Shown here in pieces: positions 1 through 9,639 of a stretch of DNA of 64,000 nt (position 1 is the stretch's first letter; the number at the start of each line of letters is the position of its first letter). The position numbers and the translations under genes were made by a program. Under the pieces are notes generated by a model that did no database searches, was not told where the DNA came from, and saw only the letters and a program-made list of their open reading frames with translations. Origin of the DNA: Entomortierella parvispora (lineage: Eukaryota; Mortierellomycota; Mortierellomycetes; Mortierellales; Mortierellaceae); NCBI GenBank assembly GCA_963573315.1, contig OY752147.1:248001-312000 (forward strand), read 5' to 3'.

Positions 1-1
1 G

Positions 2-961
2 TGGGTCTCGCCGACAATCTCATTCAACGATACTGCACCGTCGTTGCTCCAGTGTTACTTGTGGCTGATCAAGGAGACGGCTATTGATGGACGGATTTAT
101 GTCGGTGACACGGCTCAGCTTGTACGTACTAAGGAACATATCAAGAGCTTTAAGACAGCTAAACGAGGAACTAGGACCCTGTTACTACAAAGGTATGAGA
201 AATAAGAGGTGCACATGCTTATCTGTAAGTTGAACAAGCTAATTGACGCCTGTGGTCATAGAGGCAGGGCCGGGCAGGGCTTAACGACACCTCGAGCGGC
301 CAAGGCACAGCGATGGATCATGGCGACACGAGGGACCAGGACAACGCGATGGATCAGGACAACGCGATGGATCAGGACAATGCCAGGGAATAGAACATTG
401 CGACGCGGCATGGAACAACTGCGTGTCGCCATTCCTGTTTTCAAAAACTCGAAACTACTTGCACAAGGCGAAGGAGCTCGTACATTCCGTGCCACATGGA
501 AAGACATGGATGTGGTGGTCAAGAAAGCAGACTTGTGGAATCAACGGTTGATTGTTCATGATATTGAGAACGAAGAAAGGATCTACCGAGTCTTGAAGAC
601 GCTGCAGGGGCGCTATATTCCGCGAATGAAGATGGCCGGAATCCTGAATGGAATGGAGATGATTCTGGTGACTGAATTTGTAGGAAATGACATATGCGAG
701 GAATATTTGGATTCTTCAGATCGAGACAAAATCCGCAAAGCTCTATCAGCCATCCATTGTCTGGGCGTATTGCATGGTGACATCAGCGAGCACAATATTG
801 TGATGAATCGCATTGGCCAGGACTCTTGTTTTTCTTTCATTGACTTCGGACTTTCGAAGTTCACGAGTTCAGATGTAGCTCTGAAGTGTGAGGCGAAGGA
901 ACTGGATGAGCTACTGGACGATATACCTTGGCCGGAGGAAAACGCTTTTCAGAGTGGCTAG
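2..961 (+). CDS. Crinkler-type effector, 5'-truncated: nuclease C-terminus joined to a kinase domain
   Basis: The gene enters from the left edge. Positions 2-192 encode the end of a PD-(D/E)XK nuclease domain; the segment starting SPTIS and containing CYLWLI aligns with the end of the complete paralogue at 1598-2840. This frame meets TAA at 203-205, but a good intron, 193-261 (donor GTATGA, branch-like CTAAT at 239, acceptor CATAG), joins it in frame to 262-961. The second exon is a protein-kinase-like domain: glycine loop GEGARTFRA, lysine in VVVKKAD, catalytic loop HGDISEHN near 775-800 and IDFG near 838-850, so key kinase residues are present. Crinkler proteins with nuclease plus kinase are known in Mortierella and arbuscular mycorrhizal fungi (family knowledge). 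The intron is my inference; without it there would be two genes, with the kinase starting at an ATG near 214. The nuclease active site lies outside the window. Confidence 0.7.
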
Positions 962-1597
962 TGTCTAACATTCGTGTTGAGGCAACTAACTTCTCTAATA
1001 TCCCAGACCAATACTTGGCACCATTTACTCCGAGGAATAAAAAGAGTACCGAAAAAAAATCTGAAATGAATGGACATGCCCCAGGTACTTACTGAGCAGC
1101 GTCACCCTTTTTTGGGCACAGGAAAACAATAGTGTCCTTTATGAAGTTTGCACAATTTGAGATCCCCTTTCTTAATAACCGGAGGAGTGCCGAGAATGAC
1201 TCTTGAAAATATCACAGTAAACAAGGAGATCAGCTTTTGACGGCACAGGCTGAGTGATGGTGTTGTCGCTATTTTGTTCAAGGAAGAAAGGAGACACTGA
1301 CACGCGTGAATAGTGGTTATCAAAATAGCAAAGGAAGGGCTCTCTCACTGCCAGAGCGACTTTCAGAGGGCATCCCTCTGCCATCGTGTGCAACACTAAA
1401 CCAGGAAAACTGATCACGAATTTCTCGGAGATTTTGATTTGGAAAAGATAGAGAATATACGATAGGGCCTTAAGCGAGACTCGATATCAGAGCTCACTTC
1501 TTTCACTCCTTTCCCCATCCTCTTCCTCAACTGCTTTCTCTGTACTTGTTTTCTACTCTCAGTCTTCCCCTTGTTCAGCTTGATCGCCATCCTCACC
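962..1597. other. intergenic spacer between the two Crinkler-type genes
   Basis: This 636-bp spacer has short open frames on both strands, but none shows a recognisable domain or codon pattern. It holds the 3' flank of the upstream gene and a pyrimidine-rich 5' flank (about 1495-1595) for the gene starting at 1598. I see no repeat or mobile element. Confidence 0.5.
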
Positions 1598-2840
1598 ATG
1601 ACCAACATCTCTCTGAACTGCATCTTCACTGACCGCTTAACTGTTGATCCAGTCACCATCTCATCTACAGGGACAGTTGCCGAACTGAAAAATGCCATAA
1701 AAGCCGTGACGAGGTGCAATGCATCCAAAACTGACTTCATGCTCTGGAGAGTATCTATCCCCCTCGCTGCGACCCAAGAACAAATGGACGCTGTTTTCAT
1801 TGGTCTCAGCGATGGAAACAGCATCAGCTCATCGCAAACCATCCAGTCGCTGTTCCCAGAAGTTCCAGTGCAAGGCGCTATTCACATCGTAGTCAAATGG
1901 CAAGGTATGTGAATTTGGTGGAGTAATAGGTATTGTGGTTGATAAAGTCGCACTCGTTATTTTGTTCTCGAGTTCCTATTTATTATATTAATACTTTTAT
2001 TTTTCTTATTGCATTTCTTGTTTTGTCTATTTCCCATCCATAGCCCTTTTATCAGAGCAAGAGTTTGCGCGTCTTAGATTAAGTGATATCGTTTACAACA
2101 ACCCAGAGGCTCCCGGTAGCCGTCTAGACAGCACTCGAAAACACGCGTTGGCCCCTCGCACTGTACGCGCTTGGAGAACTTTTTTCTCATCTGTGCGTGG
2201 TATGCAGCTTAGCAACCAACCACTATATGCCCATCCGACCTTCAGTCCGTCGAGGTTGATTTCAAACGAGGGGGATTTGTACGGAATTTTTCGCGTCGAT
2301 ATCGGATCTGTGGAAGTTTTACCACCTTTTGCTACCACAAATGCTTCTGGGGTATTTCTCCATGGCACCCCAGATTTGTCTTGCTCCAGCGTGGCAGCTG
2401 ACGGTACCCCGAGAGTTTTATTTCCTATCGAAATTAAAACTGCGGGCGTCCTGCATTTGGCTGACGGTGTTAGTCTTGAACGCGCCTACCATCAACAAAG
2501 ATCACGCTCGAGGGGCCCTGTTCGTCCGTTAAGACAGATCTACGGATATATGAAGCTGAACGGATATCGATACGGTGTGCTCTCAACCTACACCCAGACA
2601 TGGTTCCTCAGAATTGATGGGAACCAAGACGACGAGTTATGTGTCTCCCCAACAATCTCTGTCAATAGTACTGCACCTTCAGTGCAAGAGTGTTACCTGT
2701 GGTTAATCAGGACAGCCCCGACTGACGGAGTCATGAGAATACCGAGTGCCGTAGCCGCTACAGCTTTGCGCGCAGAGGAGGGCACCCGAAATGCTATCGA
2801 TGTTGTCAAACGAGCGGCAGGAAGGATTTTGCCACATTAG
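1598..2840 (+). CDS. Crinkler-type effector: ubiquitin-like header plus PD-(D/E)XK nuclease
   Basis: Exons 1598-1904 and 2044-2840 with a 139-nt GTATGT...CATAG intron give 367 residues. Exon 1 (residues 1-102) is the Crinkler header: it opens MTNISLNCIF, then shows LWRVSIP and ends IHIVVKW, as expected of this ubiquitin-like domain. Exon 2 is a restriction-endonuclease-fold domain with PD in GTPDLS (D213) and E-x-K in PIEIKT (E232, K234), followed by RQIYGYMKLNGYRYG, typical of fungal Crinkler nucleases. Crinklers are nucleus-targeted effectors or inter-organism conflict proteins; the substrate here is unknown. ATG 1598 sits in CACCATG. There is no classical signal peptide. It is a paralogue of the gene at 2-961 but stops where that gene continues into a kinase, so this copy lacks the kinase. 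Confidence 0.85.
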
Positions 2841-3320
2841 TGAAGCGTTGAGCTACTTTGCATTCATCGTAGACACGCGAGAGGACGCAGACTATCCATC
2901 ATTGGCATGTTCATTCGTATTGATGTCCTCAACTTTTCAAAGCGTCGTAAAGAAACTCTCGATCGTTGTCTGTCGGAATCAAAATCGAAATAGATATTGA
3001 AATAAATAGCCATGGCACACACGACCTTGTTGAGCCATTGGTCATCTTTCTCTATTGAGGTAAAGTAGTCCGACAGTTTATCCACAACGCATTGGACCTG
3101 CTGTCATTCAAAGTCTCAGATGAGAAGTGTCTTCTTGTACAAAAGTAGATAGCTGTAATCAACATACAGCCGACCACAAGCATCGGCAAAATCAACCCTC
3201 TCAACAAAAACAAGAAGGACCTTCGAGCGCGACAAGACGAACAACAATCTCAAAAAGGTGGAGAGCAGCAACAGCAACAGCAACAGTCCCCAACATCGCC
3301 CATATCGTAAACTTTCATGA
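2841..3320. other. spacer, possibly with remnant coding sequence
   Basis: Between the Crinkler gene and the WD40 remnant. A minus-strand open frame at 2864-3085 has no recognisable domain. The plus strand at about 3170-3300 reads in different frames as Gln-rich or Asn/Ser-rich low complexity and could be the eroded N-terminus of the WD40 gene that follows. Confidence 0.35.
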
Positions 3321-5165
3321 GTGTTGAGCCCTATACTCCAGCGCCTTTCCATCCCTCATCTGCCAGCGACTGTCAGATCTTCACCCGCCATGAATGATAA
3401 TAGTATCACCAATGGTGAGCATCTCTGCCAGAAACTTGCGGCTCTCGAGTCATCCAAAGCCGGTCGTTATTACAACCGCGTAGTCGTTATATTGCGGCAT
3501 CGAGTTATTCTGACACTGGAGACTTGAATATATGGAGTGTCGAGACCAGAGAGCTTGATCGGATCATGGATGTAAAGAGGGTGAAAAATGTTGTCTATTC
3601 CCGCCAGGGCAAACTTGCTGTTGTCTGGGGGACCAAGAGTGTAGTAGTCTGGAACCCTACGAAGGCGACAGACCCACTGTTATAAATGGCACCAACTTTG
3701 CCAGTGTGTGCTTCGCCCAGGATGAACGGACGATTGTGGTGACTTGCAATGACCGCGCTATTCAGCTCTGGGATTGGGCGTCGGGATCGATGATCACTAG
3801 TCTGAATGGTCACTTTGGCTTCATCCTTGCAGTTGTATTTTTGAGTGATGAGGAACTCTTGTCAGCCGGCGAAGATGGGACTGTACGGTTTTGGCAGCTG
3901 AAGGATGGCAGCTGAAGGATGAAATAGAACCCAAAGGAAACTCTTTCGACACCCTTGGCTCTGACATAACAAGTCGTAGTTCCAGCGTTATCGATATGGC
4001 GTATAGTCCAAAAGGCGATTTTATTCTCTCCAGCGGCGGCAAAAAGAACATCCTTCGATGGGACAGCAGAACAGGAGTCTGCACCTAATTCCTCGAAGTC
4101 GGCAGAGGAAGGGCAACATTAGCCTTTTCGCCAAAAGGACAACAGCTGGCAGTGGCAAAAGGACAAGAGATCATATTCGAAGACGGACAGGAACTCGTCG
4201 TGACAGCTTCACGAGGGGCTATGAAGGTGAAAGGAGTACATTCGGTTGTGATGAGTGGCTTTTTGAAAGTGTACCAGCTCGGTGACAGTAATGGACCCAA
4301 AGAGGATAGCCACGTGGACAGTCCAGCTCGCCGGGTCGCTTACTCTTCATGTGGTCGCTGGATGGCGTTAGGAGAAGATGAAGGGATTATAAGACTGTGG
4401 GACCTACAATCTTGCGAGGACGAGCTTCTACTGGAGGAGCACAGCGAGGACATTGTCAAGCTTGTGTTTCTACCCAATGGTCGCCAACTCGTCTCATTGG
4501 ATTATGGAGGGATAATCTGCCTCTGGGATACAGAAAGCGGTGAATGCATAGACGTTTTAGAGCTGTATGGATCCTATATTTCGGCCTCACCTTGTGGAAA
4601 CATTCTTGCCATTGCGGGAGATAATTTGGTTCACCTTTGGGACCTTCAGCAGCAACAAGAAAGGGCCACTTTGACGGGATTTGAGAATATTGCCAGTATG
4701 GAGTGGTCGCCTGGTGGTACCTGGATCGCCGTTGGATGTGATAATAACACAGTGCGACTCCGGAAGATTTCCAACGAAGGACACGAACTCAAGGGAAACG
4801 AGGCGATGGTCATCAGGGACTTTTTGGGATGGACTTTTAGTATGACTTGGAGTCCAACAGACCCCATGGAGTTTGCGACTGGCTCCATTGATGGCTCGGT
4901 TTGTACTTGGAGGATTGTTCGAGGTGAAAACGAGAGCCATGTTCAATTGATGTGGAATTCCTCGACGAGTCGACTGACGACTTCTGGCACCCGGATTGAC
5001 AAAGTGATTGGCCCCTCCGAGATGCAAAGGATTCTGTTGATGCAGCGAGGTGCCATTGATGGGTCCATTGTTCCAGGCACAGAACAACCTCCTATTGGAA
5101 TTGTTCGCCATACTGAAGGCGATAGAAAGGCTCATGTGGTTGAAAAGACATTGTTTTATAGATAA
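3321..5165 (+). pseudogene. WD40-repeat protein, disrupted by frameshifts and a stop
   Basis: WD40 blades are readable across three frames: GDLNIWSVETRELD near 3515, IQLWDWASGSMITSL near 3760, GTVRFWQL near 3878, RLWDLQSCEDELL near 4398, CLWDTESGECIDV near 4525 and HLWDLQQQQERATL near 4635. Breaks are visible. The frame changes near 3470 and near 3660. A perfect 14-bp tandem duplication at 3893-3906/3907-3920 shifts the frame, and an in-frame TAA lies at 4086-4088. The longest intact piece is 4152-5165 (337 codons). In these fungi such arrays often belong to NACHT-WD40 NLR-like proteins, but no NTPase domain is visible here, so the family beyond WD40 is unassigned. The stops could partly be assembly errors, but four separate lesions favour true decay. 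A shortened protein from 4152 remains possible. Confidence 0.75.
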
Positions 5166-5527
5166 TAAAACGCTATTGTACATACATGTGGGCGAAACTC
5201 GGGGTCAAACAGTGGATCCTTGAGAAGAAGATGGAAGTAAATTACACCACCCCCTTCCCTTCCCTTCTCCCTCCTTTCCCCCGTTCTCTGGTCTCCAGAG
5301 GAGCATCTAGGTTATCAACTGAGGAGGACCAAATCCTGAGACCCTGGTATCGTAGTAACCGTGAGAGGTAAATCTGGTCTATGTCGGGCGATCTAGGACT
5401 TTTTTTTTGTCGTATTCAGGAGGGAGAGAGAGAAGTCTCTCCTCTCTTGCCCATTTTTTTTCTTTCGAATCCTTTGAACCGAGTGGCATATCGCTTTAAA
5501 AAAAAGTTCCAAGAGTCCTCTTGATCA
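5166..5527. other. spacer between WD40 remnant and pex4
   Basis: A pyrimidine-rich stretch (5243-5285) and T runs lie here between the ends of two convergent genes. No coding sequence or RNA gene is evident. Confidence 0.5.
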
Positions 5528-6857
5528 CTATTGCTCTTCATCCATGGCGTACAAGGATGTGTACATTTTGACCAACGAGTTGTATCCAGACATGTCTCCA
5601 CAGCGAAGCAGGTTGGCTAGTTGTTTACACACAAGTAAGATATTCATCAGCATACAGAGAACATTAAAAAGAAATCTCTACAACAGTTCTCAGGTTCATT
5701 CATACCTGCATCACAGTTCAACGGACTGCTTGGTTCCGGATTTGTCAACAAAGAACTAATGGCCACACAAATGGACTCTAGTGTCCAAGAGGGTGTCCAT
5801 TCTGATTTCAAGATATCCAGACAGATCTCTCCTGTCTAACAAGGCGATCCATTAAAAGGAGAACGAAGGAGAGAGAGAGAAATGTCCCCCCAGGGATAGC
5901 GTTGTCGTACAAATCATGTCGTGTCCATCCAATTGTTTGTTGGGGGAAAGGGGGGGGGGGGGATTGCATTGGTGGTGGGGTGGGGTTCAGTCCCATTTTG
6001 GATGTACGCAATGATGTCGAGTGAATTGCAAGGTCGATAAGGTGAAATGGGGCGGACGGATAGACGGACAGACAGAAACAGTTCAGGGAGCATGTTCCGC
6101 AACGCAACGATCAATCCCGATCCGATAGTAAAACGAAATTCCGATCCGATAAATGTTGGGTACGAGGGCAAGGATCAAGGCAATGCCATATCAAGAACGG
6201 TATTAGAGGAGATTGATGAAAAGTGAAGAGAGGGGGGAAAAAAAGAAGAGCGATTGCTGGTTAGCACGCGCACGCGAACAGAAAAAAGACTCGTCGAGTG
6301 AGAGCCAGTCGGGAAAGGGATCCCAGCTTTGGCGGCACATGAAAAAAGAGACGAAAGGTCCGGTTTCAGGCCCCAGGTGATCAGGGTTGGTCGGTCTGTC
6401 CTGTCTGTCCTGCCTTGCGCTCTGCTTTGTCCTCTCTTGGGAGCACAACGACTAGTCCTTGGGTGCAGTTCGCTTGGCACTGCACGTCCTGAAGCCCCCA
6501 TCTTGCAGCACCATGCATGGCTGCTTGGCCTTTTCCCCTGCATTGCATTGCTTTGCATTTGTCTTTCTTTCTTTCAGAACATGTTCTCTTTACCTTAAAG
6601 TGTACATTGGGGTGACAAATGGTCGTCAGAAAGCGTATCGTCGGTGGTTGGATAGGATAGCTGGTGGGAATCACAATATCGAGGCGAAACCGTCCGCCTT
6701 CATAGCCCGAGTCTGCAGTCCCGAGCAGGATGGCTTGCCAGTGCAGAAGGTCGTCCTCCTGAATGGGTTCCAAAAGTTCGAGATGGGGCCGAGAAGCAGA
6801 GTTCTTTTGGATGGCCAGGTACTCTTTGAGCATCCGTCGATGGACAGCAGTCGACAT
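5528..6857 (-). CDS. PEX4: peroxisomal ubiquitin-conjugating enzyme E2 (peroxin-4)
   Basis: Three exons on the minus strand: 6857-6594, 5835-5706 and 5616-5528, giving 160 residues, normal for Pex4. Exon 1 ends at CHPNVHFK; after a 758-nt intron exon 2 opens with TGEICLDIL, so the HPN motif and catalytic Cys sit on either side of the intron. Exon 2 continues WTPSWTLESICVAI, and exon 3 carries NLLRCGDMSGYNSL and ends MDEEQ. These are Pex4 features (family knowledge): the E2 is held at the peroxisome by Pex22 and mono-ubiquitinates the Pex5 receptor on cysteine for recycling. Start ATG 6857 begins MSTAVHRRML; upstream codons in the same frame look like hydrophobic low-complexity non-coding sequence. 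It is divergent from the methyltransferase gene at 7152, sharing a 294-bp promoter region. Confidence 0.93.
5836..6593 (-). other. long first intron of PEX4
   Basis: At 758 nt this is several times longer than the second PEX4 intron (89 nt). It contains a G-run (5952-5962 on the plus strand), purine-rich tracts and short simple repeats. Boundaries are GTAAAG...TTAG. No nested gene or snoRNA with convincing C/D boxes was seen. Confidence 0.8.
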
Positions 6858-7151
6858 TGTGTGCGATAGAGGGCAGAAGAGAAAGAGAGAGCTGTGGGTT
6901 GGGTGAGGAGTGTTTGGCAGCGGGCGGTGGCGAGTGAAGGAAGGACAGAAGAGATGGGGGATGGTGAAAAGGACGAGGCAAGAGAAAAAGACGAGGATGC
7001 AGAGCGGGTTCCAGTGGCCACCCTCTATAAGTACAAAAAGAAGAGCGACGCTGGACCTCGTTAATCGCAATGGTGGCAAAGCGAAAAGGATCGCCCCCTT
7101 CCATTCCTCATTGGCCTCTCTCTTTCCAGGACAACCATCACAACTGCCCAC

Positions 7152-9354
7152 ATGGACACTCGATCGGGACAGCTGGACTCGCCCATGCTCTCTAGTGATC
7201 AGGCCAATGATTCCTCAAGCGAACGGAAAAGCTCCTCCTCCGTCTCCCAGGACCCAGCCAAGAAACGGGACAAAAAGAAGAACAAGCGCCAAAGCAAAGA
7301 GGTCGTTCGGGAACGGAAAAGAGCCAAGGCCAATACCACCACTGGAGAAGAACACTTGACCAAGGAGGGCACTACAAAGGGGATCACGCTCACAACTGCA
7401 GACGTTCAGGATGCCGAGATCGACTCTGTGGGCACTATAACCTTACAGGCAGATCAGGCGCAGACAAAGTGGGACCAAAGTTCCATTATCGCGACCTCAT
7501 CATCAACAACACTGCCTAAAGTCTTGCCTCGAATCCCTGTTTCGTCATCGCTCTTGCCGCGAGGAATGGTGCCACGTCAAGTAACACGACCACAAACCGC
7601 CGCTAAACCAAGGCCTAGGATCAACAGGACAATCGCCGCCATGACAACCCTGTCAGTCTCTAAAGATACCTCCACTTCAGCTACGCCTCCGCCAAAGGTC
7701 GTCATCTCCTCAAGAGAGCCTATTAATGTCACAGCAACTGCAACACAGCCAATTTTTAGAGCAAAAGACATCCGTACAAAGGCGGCTGCAGTCGACGCAG
7801 CGGTGGCTGCCTCTGTGGAAAAGATGACCATCTCGACATTGATCTCCTCATCAAGACAACAACATCCAAGAACATACAACAACCATGCCAATATATATTC
7901 TGATACCCAGCATTCTCACTCTTCATCGCAGCATCCACCTCGGCGTCCCACCAGCTCTTCATCGACAAGCGGATCATCTAAAGAGCATAAAGAAGGAGAG
8001 ACTGCCACGACAGGAACGCGACTCATCCGAGCGAAACCCATCATGGTCACTATGGACGGAAAGTTTGAGTTTCCATATGGCAACTACCCCTCCTATTACG
8101 AAAAACGTTCTAGAGAACAAAAAAGGAAACCCTCGACAGAGCAGAATTTGGATTCTTTGTCCTCAGGAATCCCAGAACGGATATTAGCTTCGCCCTATAT
8201 TGTCATGGGAACTAAGGGCTCGGGAACTGGCGCCGACGATGGATCAGAGGGTCAATATCAGCGTCAAATCCAACATTTCCGGGCAGCGACCCCTTCCATC
8301 TTGTTTCCTGCTCCCCGGACCACGGTTTTTTCTATCACAGGGAAGAACGACAATAGTTTCAAGGAAAAAGTCAATTTTTCTGTCCAGGAGCTGGCCAAGA
8401 GTGTGGATTTACGACTCGAGTTCTTGCAAGGAAGCTGGTTCCGAGGGAAAAGAGTGCTGGATATCGGATGTAATTCTGGACTGCTGACGGTCTTTATCGC
8501 CATGCACTACCGGCCGTCAAAGATTGAAGGCGTCGATGTTGACCCGAGTTTGATTGGCAAGGCCCAGAATTTTGTCCTCAAGACATTTTCTCAGATCTCA
8601 CGCCAGGCCTACCTACAGGAACCGGAATCACCATCGGAGAAAAGTGGATCCAGCAACAGCAACAGCAACAACGACAACAGCCACGATAGTGATGACCCCA
8701 TCGTTCCATACCAGTCTTACTTCCCTCGAGCACTGCAACGGATGCATGGATCATTGCCCATCCCCGCCAAGACGGAAAAGACACAGTATTTATTTCCACA
8801 CAACATTGAACTCAGGATCACAGATTGGGTCTCTGAAGGGGAAGGCCCTGGCAAGGATTTCAACAACAACAAAGAAGAAACTACATCCTCTTCATCGTCA
8901 TCATCGCCAGCCACTCAGCAATATGATGTAATTATTGGCTTTTCATTAACGAAATGGATCCACCTCCAGCACGGCGATGAAGGATTGAAAAAGTTTTTCA
9001 AAAAGGTTTACCGGTCGCTGTCGCCCGAGGGCATCTTTTTAATGGAACCGCAAGCCCATTCCACATACAAGAAACGAAGCAAGATTACAAAGGTACAAAA
9101 AATGATATCTCCCTCCTCGTGCTTCATCACTTGCAACAAGATACTTCATCACCTGTACCAAGATATTCACTCTAAACTTTTCCACCTCTTGATAGACCAT
9201 GGAAGAAAACTACAAGGCAATCCAGTTTGTGCCCAAAAAATTTGAAGAGTACCTTCTTTCGCCCGAAGTCGGGTTCCGGGAAGTCCAGCTGCTGGGTCAG
9301 TCTCAAGGAAGCGCTCAAAATTTCAATCGGCCCATCTTTTTGTTTCGGAAATAA
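7152..9354 (+). CDS. Bin3/MePCE-type RNA 5'-phosphate methyltransferase
   Basis: Exons 7152-9092 and 9196-9354 (intron GTACAA...GATAG) give 699 residues. The first ~330 residues are Ser/Thr/Lys-rich and probably disordered. The SAM-dependent methyltransferase core follows: motif I VLDIGCNSGLLT at about residue 435, EGVDVDPSLIGKA after it, VIIGFSLTKWIHL and GLKKFFKKVYRSLSPEG later. The second exon carries the family's C-terminal block, KAIQFVPKKFEEYLL...VGF...FNRPIFLF. Bin3/MePCE enzymes put a methyl group on the 5' gamma-phosphate of small RNAs (7SK in animals, U6 in fission yeast), so an snRNA-capping role in the nucleus is likely. A ~90-residue stretch with SNSNSNNDNS and SSSSSS runs is inserted after motif I. 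Convergent with glycogen synthase 285 bp downstream. Confidence 0.9.
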
Positions 9355-9639
9355 ACAGGGTCCATGAAAAGAAAAAAACGGACATCTGGTGCGAGGGCAC
9401 ACACGATTGTAGTTGTAATTGTAGACCCATCGAGCGACAACAAAACGATACTTTTTGTTTTATTCCATTTTTCAGATAAATCAGGCCATTTTTTGGGTGT
9501 GAGATTGTGTGTGTGCGTGCGTGCGTGCTGTGAATATTGGTTACGGCTAAACTTGCCATGGTTCTTTCCTTCAGTGGTTCAAAAGGGCAAGCCGACAAAA
9601 AGAAACTCCTCCCGCCTCTTCCAGGGACTCGAGCTGATC

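Noticed and set aside
2..2840. Nuclease genes as a bacterial restriction or toxin-antitoxin system acquired by transfer
   Set aside because: The Crinkler header, introns and paralogy point to eukaryotic Crinkler effectors; no methyltransferase or antitoxin partner is seen.
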